NCBI GenBank assembly: GCA_019746425.1
Contig: JAIERY010000431.1
Coordinates: 1 to 35,231, forward strand
DNA: 35,231 nucleotides
Direction of reading: 5' to 3'
From: Cytophagaceae bacterium
Lineage (GTDB): Bacteria; Bacteroidota; Bacteroidia; Cytophagales; Cytophagaceae
The position numbers were made by a program, and so were the translations under genes. Shown piece by piece: positions 7,095 to 15,694 of the stretch. Position 1 is the first letter of the stretch. Each line of letters opens with the position of its first letter. Under the pieces are notes generated by a model. It was not told the DNA's origin. It ran no database searches and worked only from the letters and a program-made list of their open reading frames with translations.

Positions 7095-10022
7095 ATGCAT
7101 ACATTAATAATTACTTTTTTATTCCTTTTGATCATAAGCTTCAAAGTATCTGCACAAACCCAGGACGACTTTATGAACAAGCTTACAGAGGTTTATATGA
7201 ATGTCAATGATGAAAAGAAAGCGCTGGAACTGGCGAAAGAATTATACCAGATGGCGGAAAAAAAGAAAGAGCTGCAGACCTATACCAACTACCTCATGAT
7301 GCAGCAGATATTTGAGAACCAGGCTAAAGATGCTGCGCTGGCAAAAGCATGTAAAGAAAAAGCCGATAAGCTAATGGCTGAAATGGTGGGCAATACCAAT
7401 ACAAACACAGCTGTTAATACCGGAGGTGATGCCCTCAGTCAATGGAATGCTGTTTATTATCCTGCGTTATTCTCTACCACTGATCCTGACAACGCAAGCA
7501 AAGCGCTGAACTTCCTTACTAAAAATCCTTCTCTTCAGAATTTTAATAATTACACCTGGATCGCTTATGCCTTTGAAAGAAACGGCGACTTCAGAAAAGC
7601 AAAAGAAAATTATGAAAAGGCCCAGCGCCTAACAGGTAATCTCAAAGAGGAATTTCACACTTTTTCCTATTACACCAATTTTCTTTCCCGCTCAGGAGAT
7701 TATCTGAAAGCAGAAGAATTCATTCAGAAAATGGAAAAGCTCTCTTCTGAAGCTAATGAAATGTTCAGAAGCTCTTATAAATCTGAAGCCGCTACCAGCA
7801 AGATGGTTTACTATCTTTCCATAGGCGATTACAATTCTTATTTTCTTGCTGCAGAAGAGCAGTATAACTATATGGAAAAGCTTTTCAATAAAGGCGCTGC
7901 CTGTGATCCTTTCCCCATGATACGTTTTACGTATGGAGCTTTTGCGAAGGAAATGCTGAAAGAATATAAGACGGCAGAAGCTTTGTGGAAGCAGCGCGAC
8001 TCTGCACATTATGCATGGATAGAATGCAACAACAAACAATATCCCAATAATATACAGTATCCTCTTTCAATGCTTCCTGTGTATTATGTAAAGACCGGAA
8101 AAAAATCTTCTCTGAAACAACCGCTATCCTATTACATTAAAGAAACTGAAACACATTACAACAGCTACAGCCAGTATGCCGATATCTCCATCAATTATAT
8201 GAAGGCGCAGCACCTTGGCTTTTTAGGATCTCCTCAATACCACGAACAGTTTAAAACCATACTGGATCATATAGTAAGTGCAAAAGATTTCCGGGAGGCT
8301 ACGCTGCCATTTTCCAACTATGCTTATTTCACCATGCGTGACAGGCAATATGAAAAATCAAAATCTGCCTATGATAAGCTTTTTAAATTGAATACAGAAT
8401 GGATCAACGATGTGATATTTACCTTCGGCGAAAAAGCATTTATCACTTATTACAATTCAAGGTTGAAAGAAGGATATGACAACTATCATAGCTTTGTAAA
8501 AATTGCGAAAGAAAAGCAATCAGAAAACTTTCCCGCACTGGTGGCACAGGCATATAATAATTTGCTGTTCACCAAATCTATTTCTCTGAAGGGAACACAA
8601 AAAAGAAAGCAGGCTTTTTTAAAGGCCAATGATCCTGCCATTCATAAAATGTATGATGAATGGATCGCCCAAAAACAGGAGCTGATCAGGTTGTATCAGA
8701 AAACGGAAGATCCTTCGGGTGGACAGAAGACCGGCATCAATCAGGAACAATTAAAAAAACTACAGGAAGAAGTGAATCACCTGGAAAATGAACTGAGCCT
8801 TAAAGCGAAAGATTTTAAAAAATATTTAAAGATCACTCCGGTAGACTGGAAGTCAGTCCGTGATCAGCTAAAAGAAGGTGAAGCAGCCGTAGAAATCATC
8901 CGTTTCAGGTGGAGAGATCAGATTTATTATTCCGATACAGCTTATTATGCCGCCTATATCATCACCAAAACCAGCCAATATCCGGAAGTGGTTTATCTCT
9001 CTGCCCTCGCCAGCGAACTGGACAACAGATATTATAAATCTTATCAGAATAACATCAAATATAAACTGGAAGACAAAGATTCATACAATCAATACTGGAA
9101 GCCGATTAAAGATCAGTTGAATGGAATTAAGAAAATTTATTTTTCTCCTGACGGAATTTATCATCTTATCAATATATCCACCCTGAGCAATCCGGATTCA
9201 AAAGAATATTTGCTTGATGAGTTAGAAATTCAATACATCACGGGCAGCAATGATGTCTCCGGTGACCATAAAGCGGATGATATACAAAATGCGGTCTTAA
9301 TCGGAAGGCCCAGTTATAAAATGAATACAGACGGAAAAACTTTAGTTGCTGTCTCAGACAATAACACACGTTCTTTTGTGAGAAGCTTCAGAGACAATGC
9401 CGTGAATGACCTTCCCGGAACCGAGGTCGAAGTGATGACTATTAAAAGTGAAATGGATAAGTATAGATTTAAAGTGAATTATTTTATCAAAGACCATGCG
9501 ACCGAAGACAAAGTATATACACTGCAGAGCCCTGATATTTTACATATTGCCACCCACGGTTACTGGTCGCAGGCGGGATACAATGCGACAGAAGGTTACC
9601 GGGTTTTCAATGCTATGGTGAATTCAGGTCTGCTCATGTCAGGAGTAATCAATTATTATTCTTCCGCAGAATTTCCAGATACTTATGACGGTATTCTTAC
9701 CGCTTATGAAGCTCAGAATTTAAACCTGGAAAATACCTCTCTGGTAGTTTTATCTGCCTGTGAAACAAGTCTTGGTCATTTCGATGCAGGCGAAGGTGTA
9801 TATGGCCTGCAGCGTGCTTTCAGGGCTGCCGGGGCAAAAAGTATCATGACCAGTTTATGGAAAGTCGATGATGATGCCACCAAAGAGTTCATGATCTTGT
9901 TTTATCAGCATTACCTGAAAACCAATCATAAATTTGAAGCCTTCCGACATGCCCAGAAAAACCTGAAGCTTAAGTATCCGGATCCATATTACTGGGGAGC
10001 TTTTATTTTAACGGGCATATAA
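7095..10022 (+). CDS. Exported CHAT-domain protein with TPR-like region
   Basis: This 975-residue protein starts with a signal peptide (MHTLIITFLFLLIISFKVSA). Residues about 30-530 are helical pairs of TPR type (for example GDFRKAKENYEKAQ and GDYLKAEEFIQKME), followed by a charged coiled-coil around 540-580. The C-terminal 270 residues are a CHAT domain, a caspase-clan (CD) cysteine peptidase fold. The expected catalytic pair is visible as His821 in HIATHG and Cys889 in LSACETS. The DAGEGVYGLQRAF and SLWKVDD motifs follow, and the chain ends in YWGAFILTG as usual. The protein is predicted to act in the periplasm or outer envelope. Its substrate is unknown; known CHAT peptidases cut specific partner proteins. 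It is transcribed alone, with long AT-rich spacers on both sides. Confidence 0.88.
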   Translation: MHTLIITFLFLLIISFKVSAQTQDDFMNKLTEVYMNVNDEKKALELAKELYQMAEKKKELQTYTNYLMMQQIFENQAKDAALAKACKEKADKLMAEMVGNTNTNTAVNTGGDALSQWNAVYYPALFSTTDPDNASKALNFLTKNPSLQNFNNYTWIAYAFERNGDFRKAKENYEKAQRLTGNLKEEFHTFSYYTNFLSRSGDYLKAEEFIQKMEKLSSEANEMFRSSYKSEAATSKMVYYLSIGDYNSYFLAAEEQYNYMEKLFNKGAACDPFPMIRFTYGAFAKEMLKEYKTAEALWKQRDSAHYAWIECNNKQYPNNIQYPLSMLPVYYVKTGKKSSLKQPLSYYIKETETHYNSYSQYADISINYMKAQHLGFLGSPQYHEQFKTILDHIVSAKDFREATLPFSNYAYFTMRDRQYEKSKSAYDKLFKLNTEWINDVIFTFGEKAFITYYNSRLKEGYDNYHSFVKIAKEKQSENFPALVAQAYNNLLFTKSISLKGTQKRKQAFLKANDPAIHKMYDEWIAQKQELIRLYQKTEDPSGGQKTGINQEQLKKLQEEVNHLENELSLKAKDFKKYLKITPVDWKSVRDQLKEGEAAVEIIRFRWRDQIYYSDTAYYAAYIITKTSQYPEVVYLSALASELDNRYYKSYQNNIKYKLEDKDSYNQYWKPIKDQLNGIKKIYFSPDGIYHLINISTLSNPDSKEYLLDELEIQYITGSNDVSGDHKADDIQNAVLIGRPSYKMNTDGKTLVAVSDNNTRSFVRSFRDNAVNDLPGTEVEVMTIKSEMDKYRFKVNYFIKDHATEDKVYTLQSPDILHIATHGYWSQAGYNATEGYRVFNAMVNSGLLMSGVINYYSSAEFPDTYDGILTAYEAQNLNLENTSLVVLSACETSLGHFDAGEGVYGLQRAFRAAGAKSIMTSLWKVDDDATKEFMILFYQHYLKTNHKFEAFRHAQKNLKLKYPDPYYWGAFILTGI

Positions 10023-10301
10023 ACTCAGGTTTCCCAACACGAAATACTTCAATTTAAAAGCCTTCTTTTTGTGCAAAATACTGGCATTAATTTGTAAAAA
10101 TACAATGTAATATTGTTATACATAAATTGAGTGAATTTTTTATTGTTAATATAAAAAATATTCATTTAAATAATATTTTAATATTTTTTTAAAACAATAT
10201 TATTTTTACAGGGTTAATTTAATGTATGATTTATGGTATATAATACCATTTAGTTAGAAAATAGTGTAAGTTTTTTGTGGAACATTTTTTAGGCTAGAAT
10301 C

Positions 10302-10979
10302 ATGGATAAATTACAAATCCCTGGCAATGACTGCGAGATTTTTAACAATTTAAAACTGGATACTTTACACAAGCTTAATGCGATCCGGGAAATCAAAAAT
10401 TTTCAAAAAGGTGATTCTATTTTTTATCCCGGCAAAAGCCAGTCCGGACTATATTGTGTCCACAAAGGCAGCGTAAAGATTTTTAAAAATGACCAGGGTG
10501 GCAATCCCAGGATATTCTATATTTCCCGTCCGGGCGAATTAATAGGCTGGGAATTGCTGGAGCAATCTTTTCCAACAAAAGAGGCTGTGGCCCTGGAGGA
10601 CGTAACCTTATCATGCTTTCCTCTTCTGTCCTTTGTGGAGATCATGAAACAGGACAGCACGTTAGCCTTCGAATTTGCCCGATACCTCTGCAAAGGCAAG
10701 CTGATGCTGGAAACAAAGCTTTTTCACGACTCCCTGCAGCAAAAGCTTGCATTCAACCTACTGATATTAATGGAAAAGTTTGGGAAGAGCCAGGAGGCGA
10801 ATAATATGTTAATACAGCTGCCCTTAAGTAAAACGGAGCTGGCTCACCTGATTGGTACCAATCCGGAAACGGTTATTAAAATGCTTTCCAGGTTTAGAAA
10901 AGACGGCATCATAGACTTTCTCGATAAAAGAATGTTGATTTTAAATCCTGTAGAACTGCGGAAAATGTCCTCTTATTGA
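10302..10979 (+). CDS. Crp/Fnr-family transcription regulator
   Basis: This 225-residue cytoplasmic protein has an N-terminal cyclic-nucleotide-binding-like domain (about residues 20-135; FQKGDSIFYPGKSQSGLYCV, then a GELIGW turn). A long connecting helix follows, then a C-terminal winged helix-turn-helix (about 165-215; LSKTELAHLIGTNPETVIKM). This is the Crp/Fnr architecture. No N-terminal Cys cluster for an Fe-S centre is present, so it is not a classic oxygen-sensing FNR. The effector is not deducible. Its 279-base upstream region is extremely AT-rich. It is followed by a palindrome and a structured leader before the receiver gene, so the two may not be one operon. Confidence 0.9.
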   Translation: MDKLQIPGNDCEIFNNLKLDTLHKLNAIREIKNFQKGDSIFYPGKSQSGLYCVHKGSVKIFKNDQGGNPRIFYISRPGELIGWELLEQSFPTKEAVALEDVTLSCFPLLSFVEIMKQDSTLAFEFARYLCKGKLMLETKLFHDSLQQKLAFNLLILMEKFGKSQEANNMLIQLPLSKTELAHLIGTNPETVIKMLSRFRKDGIIDFLDKRMLILNPVELRKMSSY

Positions 10980-11008
10980 GAATAATCTTATGTTGTATTC
11001 TTTTTGAA

Positions 11009-11022
11009 ATATCCTAGGATAT
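11009..11022. promoter_or_regulatory. 14-bp perfect palindrome, possible operator
   Basis: ATATCCTAGGATAT is a perfect palindrome 30 bases after the Crp-like gene's stop and 167 bases before the receiver gene. It could be a dimer-binding operator, or part of a 3' hairpin. Only the symmetry is seen; the role is inference. Confidence 0.25.
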
Positions 11023-11108
11023 ATTTCATATTATTTTAAAACCATTCATCTTACCTTGGTCATAACAGCAAGGAAAATATATCCCTATTATAAAATTTCC
11101 TTTCTTTT

Positions 11109-11160
11109 ATTCCCTTCTCTCCAACCGATTGGAGCTGACAAAAAACCTCTGAGAAGGAAT
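11109..11160 (+). promoter_or_regulatory. Nested stem-loop leader before receiver gene
   Basis: An outer stem pairs ATTCCCTTCTC with GAGAAGGAAT (one bulged C). It encloses an inner hairpin CTCCAA / TTGGAG with a four-base loop. The structure ends 28 bases before the start codon at 11189 and is not followed by a T-run, so a 5' leader or mRNA-stability element is more likely than a terminator. The outer stem resembles the hairpin at 6974-6998 upstream of the CHAT gene. Confidence 0.35.
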
Positions 11161-11188
11161 CAATAATTTTTAATACAATTTTGCTTCT

Positions 11189-11605
11189 ATGATAAAATTA
11201 AACACAGTATTACTGATTGATGACGATGTTGTAAATAATTTCATCAATACCATCCTTTTCGAAAAATTAGGCATTTGCAAAAACATTCATATTTCTAAGA
11301 ATGGCCAGGACGGCCTTCAATACATCATTGAAAAATCCCGCAAGAGAGATCAGTATCCCGACCTGGTTTTACTGGATATCAACATGCCCGTTATGGATGG
11401 TTTTGATTTTGTAGAGAAACTTAACGATTTGAATCTTAATCATCAAATAAATATCGTAGTTCTTACTACCTCAACGCGCAGCAAAGAAGAAGAAAAAATG
11501 AAAGGGCTTGGCATCGGACGTTTTTATAGAAAACCCTTGTCTGAAGAAAAAATAAAACACCTTATGCTTAGCCTAAGTCCAAAGGAATACCCACTGAACG
11601 GGTAA
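11189..11605 (+). CDS. Single-domain response regulator (CheY-like receiver)
   Basis: At 138 residues the whole protein is one receiver domain. The acidic pocket is DDD at residues 11-13, the phospho-acceptor is Asp63 in LVLLDINMPVMDGF, the switch Thr is in VVLTTS (about 93-94), and the conserved Lys is Lys115 in RKP. There is no output domain, so it should act by protein-protein contact in a phosphorelay. Members of this type in Bacteroidota often sit near hybrid kinases, but no kinase is present here. A structured leader precedes it. Confidence 0.92.
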   Translation: MIKLNTVLLIDDDVVNNFINTILFEKLGICKNIHISKNGQDGLQYIIEKSRKRDQYPDLVLLDINMPVMDGFDFVEKLNDLNLNHQINIVVLTTSTRSKEEEKMKGLGIGRFYRKPLSEEKIKHLMLSLSPKEYPLNG

Positions 11606-11661
11606 ACAAATTCTTTCCTAACTTAATTATATAAATAAGTAGTTCTAAAAGATGGAGATTT

Positions 11662-11814
11662 ATGAGAGAGAGGAATTGGAACAGGAGAAAGAGACTTATC
11701 AATCTGGAGACAAAAATTAAAACCTTCAGAGAATTGAATGGCCTTGAAGAAAAACACGAACCCGATACAATAGAACATTTGCATGTGCGCCTGAAAGCAT
11801 CGGGCAGATTATAA
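11662..11814 (+). CDS. Possible 50-residue basic microprotein
   Basis: The frame begins MRERNWNRRKRLINLETKIK and ends LHVRLKASGRL. It is Arg/Lys-rich at the N terminus and helical in the middle, with no membrane segment. The stop codon touches the left arm of a strong terminator hairpin, as expected of a real 3' end. An alternative 22-codon frame starts 10 bases earlier. No family is recognised. It may be co-transcribed with the receiver gene, whose stop lies 56 bases upstream. Expression is unproven. Confidence 0.4.
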   Translation: MRERNWNRRKRLINLETKIKTFRELNGLEEKHEPDTIEHLHVRLKASGRL

Positions 11815-11851
11815 AAAATTCCGCTGGAAGACCATCTGGCGGAATTTTTCT
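11814..11851 (+). terminator. Rho-independent terminator
   Basis: AAAAATTCCGC and GCGGAATTTTT form a perfect 11-bp stem around a 14-base loop, followed by a short pyrimidine-rich tail. The A- and T-rich flanks make it usable in both directions, but only plus-strand genes lie upstream. It ends the unit holding the receiver gene and the possible microprotein. Confidence 0.8.
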
Positions 11852-11993
11852 TTCCATAAGAAGAAAGAATTATATGCTTATAGGATTTTGTCATATTCTT
11901 TCCCACCCTATGTAATTATTTCCTGCAATTTATATTATACCCTGAGGCATTTTTTCGTATCATTGAAGCGTTAAATCTTCAAATTATAGTCCC

Positions 11994-12548
11994 GTGAAAT
12001 TGATCAGAAAATCTCTAATCCTGTCTTTTGTTTTGTTAAGTCTTTACAGTTGCACAGTAGATGTGAGCTCTTCAGTAGATGAAAGTAAAATTCAGGCTTA
12101 TAAAACCTATGCCTGGGTTACAGTTCCCTATCAAAAACCGGAATACAACCGCGAGTCAAGAAAAAAAGTTTTAGACCTGGACATAAAAAAAGAGATCGAC
12201 AGGGAAATGGCTGCAAGAGGATTTGTGATGGATACCGTAAAACCCGATATACTGATAAGCCAGAAAGCGGTTTTCGAAAAGCAGGATAACAGCGCCGACC
12301 TTTCCTGGACTAAACCCGGCTTTAATTCCTCCACCTATGGCTCTAATGCTATGCAGAATACCAATATGGTTTCCGAAGAACAGAATGTGCTGAAAGTTCA
12401 GATCGAATTCATTGATCCCGCCAGCCGCCAGGCTGTATGGACAGGCTCCAAAAGCAGGATATTGGGAAGCGTAATGCAATTGACAGGCTTTCTGGAGAAA
12501 GATGTGAAAGCGATATTCAAAAAGTTTCCGATAGAGAAAAAGAAATAA
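11994..12548 (+). CDS. DUF4136-family lipoprotein
   Basis: This 184-residue protein begins at a GTG codon. The N terminus MKLIRKSLILSFVLLSLYSC is a lipoprotein signal with the lipobox LYSC, so Cys20 is the expected acylated residue. The mature part follows the DUF4136 pattern: a YKTYAWV strand, a helix LDIKKEIDREMAARGF, DILIS, and late VQIEFIDPASRQAVWTG. DUF4136 lipoproteins are probably outer-membrane attached; their function is unknown. No ATG in frame gives a better start. The gene is followed directly by a long inverted repeat at 12565-12637, which may form its transcript end. Confidence 0.85.
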   Translation: MKLIRKSLILSFVLLSLYSCTVDVSSSVDESKIQAYKTYAWVTVPYQKPEYNRESRKKVLDLDIKKEIDREMAARGFVMDTVKPDILISQKAVFEKQDNSADLSWTKPGFNSSTYGSNAMQNTNMVSEEQNVLKVQIEFIDPASRQAVWTGSKSRILGSVMQLTGFLEKDVKAIFKKFPIEKKK

Positions 12549-12564
12549 GTCGTCAACTTTTTAC

Positions 12565-12637
12565 GTCATCTCGAGCGTAGCGAGAGATCTTAGATAAGTT
12601 AGACTTTGCCAGGATCTCTCGCTACGCTCGAGATGAC
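12565..12637. repeat. REP-like element with 25-bp perfect inverted repeat
   Basis: Two perfect 25-bp arms (12565-12589 and 12613-12637) face each other across a 23-bp spacer. They begin GTCATCTCGAGCG and end CGCTCGAGATGAC. Each arm also has an inner TCTCG / CGAGA dyad, so the element could fold in more than one way. I recall closely similar CTCGAGCG-type elements scattered through Bacteroidota genomes as intergenic repeats. It lies 16 bases after the DUF4136 stop codon. Confidence 0.85.
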
Positions 12638-12686
12638 AAACAGACCAACAAAGGCAAAGCGCTGTGGGCAGCCATCAGTTCCTCAG

Positions 12687-12791
12687 TGTCATCCAGCAGG
12701 GGTCTTGTTGATTAAGAGCTGCCATAAATTATTTATGGACTTGATTGTTGATGGTAGGGAAATTAACAGACAAGTTTCCTGCTGAATGACA
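12687..12791. repeat. Second, imperfect long inverted repeat
   Basis: The left arm at 12687-12709 (TGTCATCCAGCAGG...CTTGTT) and the right arm at 12769-12791 (GACAAG...CCTGCTGAATGACA) match at about 18 of 23 positions when inverted. Between them sits a separate perfect 8-bp dyad, CCATAAAT / ATTTATGG (12722-12738). The outer ends TGTCAT/ATGACA match those of the neighbouring element at 12565-12637, suggesting the same family with a different core. Confidence 0.6.
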
Positions 12792-12821
12792 ATGCTGCGA
12801 TGAGGGTCAGTTCTAATTATT

Positions 12822-13034
12822 TTACTGTGAAATAAAAAGGGGGAGTATCGCGATTACTGAATAAATTCCTTCTTTATCTCTCAACAAAACCCTGACAGGC
12901 CTAAATTTTTTACTTCCGATGCTTAAAGGAGCAAATTGAATTTTAATTGTATTGTCTTTAACGAATAATTTTTTGTGACATCCTGTAGCCCATTTACCTC
13001 TTTCTTTAGAATTGCCATGTGATTCTTTTGACAC
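12822..13034 (-). CDS. Doubtful 70-residue open frame
   Basis: A GTG-started frame gives a plausible-looking protein with a basic N-terminal half (WATGCHKKLFVKDNTIKIQF) and a C-terminal half ending EGIYSVIAILPLFISQ. No family is recognised and no ribosome-binding signal is seen. It lies in a 607-base spacer otherwise filled by repeats. It may be a gene remnant or chance. Confidence 0.2.
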   Translation of the reverse strand: MSKESHGNSKERGKWATGCHKKLFVKDNTIKIQFAPLSIGSKKFRPVRVLLRDKEGIYSVIAILPLFISQ

Positions 13035-13126
13035 AAGGAATCAAACATGATCGTAGGCAGGATTCACCGCGATTGTGCTTTATAAATTGCAAAAGGAAAA
13101 TAACCGGCTTGAATTAACAAGTTGCC

Positions 13127-13155
13127 CTATGTACTATTGACTATGTACCGTGGAC
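13127..13155. repeat. Heptad word array A (after folC stop)
   Basis: On the minus strand, the four units following the folC TGA stop are 7 nt long and variations of one word, for example GTACATA and GTCAATA. No second (inverted) arm is visible. The word is of the same GTCNNNA type as arrays E and F. The array touches the stop codon directly. Confidence 0.6.
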
Positions 13156-14448
13156 TCATAATTCCTCTATCTCCGCCACCACAAATGTACTTCCACCGAT
13201 AAAAATAAGATCATCGGAAGTGGCTTTGGATTTAGCGGCAGCAACTGCTTTTTTTACTTCAGAAATAACTTCTCCTTTCAGAGAGTATTCCTGTGCTTTG
13301 GAACAAAGAACATAGGCATCAAGTCCCCTTGTAATATCTGGCTTGCAGAAAAAGTAATAAGCATTTTTAGGAAGAAATGATAAAATGGAGGTTATATCCT
13401 TGTCGTTGACAACGCCCAATACAAAAAACAAATTTTTATAACGAATAGAGTTTATTTGTCCTACTATCTGCTTAATACCTCCTTCATTATGTACGGTATC
13501 ACAAATGGTCAGGGGCTTTTCATTCAACACCTGCCATCGGCCTTTTAGTCCGGTTAAGGAAACGACCGACGAGATACCTTTACGAATATGTTCTTCTGAA
13601 ATATTAAATCCTTTTTTGATAAGCATATCTATGGATGAAAGCACGCCCGCAATATTCTTGAGCTGATACTTTCCTGCTAGACCACAAACAAGGTCTTTGT
13701 ATTTTAAAACATTTCCCTTATAAACATCTGCCACCAATTTTCCCTGCTCGAGGCGATCATTTTTCAAATGATAAATCTCTGAAGCGGGAATTAAAAGACT
13801 GCTTTGCTGCTTTGCCTTTTTTAGAAAAACATGATTCACTTCGTCCTGGCATTCACTGATCACGACAGGTATATTGGTTTTAATTATTCCTGCTTTTTCA
13901 GAGGCAATTTCGGGCAAAGTATTTCCTAAAATCTTCTGGTGATCAAAGCTGATATTGGTAATGAGTGAAAGTAGTGGAGTAATAATATTTGTACTATCAA
14001 AGCGGCCTCCCAGGCCTACTTCGACCACTGCTATGTCAACTTTTTCATCTGCAAAATAATCAAAGGTAAGAGCTACCGTCATTTCGAAAAAAGAGGGCTT
14101 TATTTCTTCAAAGTCTTGCTTATGCTTTTTAACAAAATCCACTATGCGTTGAGCTGAAATATCCTTGCCATTGACTTTAATACGCTCTGTAAAGCTTTTT
14201 AAATGAGGGGAAGTAAAAAGTCCTGTCTTGTATCCTGCTGCCTGTAAAACAGACGCAAGCATGTGAGAGGAGCTTCCTTTACCATTGGTACCGGCAATAT
14301 GTACAGATTTGAATTTGTGCTGAGGATTACCAAGAAGAGCGCAAAGCTTGATCGTATTATCCAGAGAAGGCTTCAGAGCGGCTTCTCCAATGCGGTGAAA
14401 CATGGGAAGACTATTGTACAAATAGTCTATTGTTTCCTGGTAATTCAA
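13156..14448 (-). CDS. folC: Folylpolyglutamate synthase / dihydrofolate synthase
   Basis: This 430-residue Mur-ligase-type enzyme attaches glutamate to dihydropteroate or folates using ATP in the cytoplasm. The ATP loop GTNGKGS is at residues 53-59. It is followed by TSPHLKSFTERI (folate-loop region), EVGLGGRFDSTN, NISFDH and a late CDTVHNEGG motif, all in family order. The start appears to be TTG at 14448, giving the typical N terminus NYQETIDYLYNSLPMFHRIG; no suitable ATG exists nearby. It is the last gene of the seven-gene operon, six bases after the TonB-like gene, and its stop codon is followed at once by heptad array A. Confidence 0.95.
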   Translation of the reverse strand: MNYQETIDYLYNSLPMFHRIGEAALKPSLDNTIKLCALLGNPQHKFKSVHIAGTNGKGSSSHMLASVLQAAGYKTGLFTSPHLKSFTERIKVNGKDISAQRIVDFVKKHKQDFEEIKPSFFEMTVALTFDYFADEKVDIAVVEVGLGGRFDSTNIITPLLSLITNISFDHQKILGNTLPEIASEKAGIIKTNIPVVISECQDEVNHVFLKKAKQQSSLLIPASEIYHLKNDRLEQGKLVADVYKGNVLKYKDLVCGLAGKYQLKNIAGVLSSIDMLIKKGFNISEEHIRKGISSVVSLTGLKGRWQVLNEKPLTICDTVHNEGGIKQIVGQINSIRYKNLFFVLGVVNDKDITSILSFLPKNAYYFFCKPDITRGLDAYVLCSKAQEYSLKGEVISEVKKAVAAAKSKATSDDLIFIGGSTFVVAEIEEL

Positions 14449-14454
14449 AGGTGA

Positions 14455-15288
14455 TTATTCGGCTTTTAATTGAACAGTTACAGGTCCTTCGGAGAATGGT
14501 GGAACATTCCCATCATTGATTCGTTCTAAAGGCATTTTCAATATACTTACCCTACACATTTCTGCAGAGGAGACACTCACTCCATTATTCTGTAATACCT
14601 TTGCGCTTATTATTAGGCCATCATCATTTACTTTTATATAAAAAACTATTGAACCTCTTTCCTCAGGTAAATTTTTGGGAATAGGGTTATCCTTAAATCT
14701 CCATCCTCCAAGTCCTTCTCCGAAAGATATACCCCCGGTACCATTAGGATCATCCCCATAACCTGGATTACCGATTACTTTCTTGCCGTCTTTTCCAAGA
14801 GGATTTCCAGGGTCTCCTGGTTTGTTTTTATCATCGCCGGAAGGTTTGTTATTCTTGCCGGGAAAAAGAGTTTTCTTATCAACGGTAGGCTCAGAAGGCT
14901 TATCTACCGGTTTGGTTTTATCGGTCTTGGTATCGACTGGTTTTACTTTATCGTCTTTTGGTTTGTCGACAGGCACTGGTATAGCATCCTTATTATCAGA
15001 TACCGGTATTTCCGTTTCTGAAGAGGTAGGTTCAGTCGGTTCTTCAGGAGCTACTTCCAACGGTACAAGATTTTCCTGGCCTGAGTTAGGGTCCGAAGGA
15101 TTGAGATTGTTTGGATCACCAGTACCTGCATCCACCTCTCCATAATTCAAATCAACCCCTCCACCTAATTCACCAAGAGGAGGATCCATAGGTTTAAGCA
15201 CAAAAAGGAATAAGATCAGCAATAGCAATGCATGAAATCCTATGGAAATCGCTAAAGCTTCATTCTTATATGACTTTTCTACTCTCAT
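14455..15288 (-). CDS. TonB-like energy transducer
   Basis: This 277-residue protein has a single N-terminal membrane anchor (about residues 11-31, ALAISIGFHALLLLILFLFV). A long Pro/Lys/Asp-rich periplasmic spacer follows (about 60-170, repeated DKTKPVDKP-type text), then a compact C-terminal domain (about 190-277; GSIVFYIKVNDDGLIISAKV). This is the layout of TonB/TolA-type proteins that pass inner-membrane energy to the outer envelope. The C-terminal domain lacks an obvious YP motif, so a TolA-like rather than classic receptor-coupling role is possible. Its start overlaps the ExbD stop by one base (TAATG), implying translational coupling. Confidence 0.8.
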   Translation of the reverse strand: MRVEKSYKNEALAISIGFHALLLLILFLFVLKPMDPPLGELGGGVDLNYGEVDAGTGDPNNLNPSDPNSGQENLVPLEVAPEEPTEPTSSETEIPVSDNKDAIPVPVDKPKDDKVKPVDTKTDKTKPVDKPSEPTVDKKTLFPGKNNKPSGDDKNKPGDPGNPLGKDGKKVIGNPGYGDDPNGTGGISFGEGLGGWRFKDNPIPKNLPEERGSIVFYIKVNDDGLIISAKVLQNNGVSVSSAEMCRVSILKMPLERINDGNVPPFSEGPVTVQLKAE

Positions 15289-15686
15289 TATTTTTTCTTT
15301 GCCGCAGCAAGGATTTTAACATTTAACTCTCTGCCAATATCTAAAACTTCCGCTACATACTCCCAGTCTACCGCACCGTCAATATTGAGAACAACGGTAG
15401 GGTCCTGTCTGGTTCCTACGCGTTTTTGGATTTCTTGTTTCACCTGCTCCCTTGTAATTGGCGTATTTTCAATAAAATACTCCATTTCCTTATTGATAGT
15501 AAGCGTAAGAGGCTTGTCTTTTGTCTGAACCTGTACGCCTTGAGCTTTAGGCAATAATACCTTAATGACGTTGGGGTTTGCCATGGTAGAGGCAATAAGG
15601 AAGAATAATAATAAGAAAAACATAATATCATTCAGGGATGATGTGCTCACCTCCGATGTGTATTTGCTTTTTCTTCTGATATTCAT
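15288..15686 (-). CDS. exbD: ExbD/TolR-family proton-channel subunit
   Basis: This 132-residue protein starts MNIRRKSKYTSEVSTSSLND. It has one membrane helix (about 20-40, IMFFLLLFFLIASTMA) with the conserved Asp (Asp20 in LNDIMFF) at its start, expected to carry protons. A periplasmic domain follows (VIKVLLPKA, later PTVVLNIDGAVDWEYV). With the ExbB-like neighbour it should form an energised inner-membrane complex. It is nine bases downstream of exbB and overlaps the TonB-like gene by one base. Confidence 0.92.
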   Translation of the reverse strand: MNIRRKSKYTSEVSTSSLNDIMFFLLLFFLIASTMANPNVIKVLLPKAQGVQVQTKDKPLTLTINKEMEYFIENTPITREQVKQEIQKRVGTRQDPTVVLNIDGAVDWEYVAEVLDIGRELNVKILAAAKKK

Positions 15687-15694
15687 TGTTAGTC

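Noticed and set aside
7692-8039. 115-codon antisense frame in the CHAT gene
   Set aside because: Fully inside a strong coding gene, no start signals and no recognisable domain.
11568-11906. 112-codon minus frame over receiver gene end and terminator
   Set aside because: Crosses the terminator hairpin and overlaps the receiver gene; the text has no domain-like pattern.
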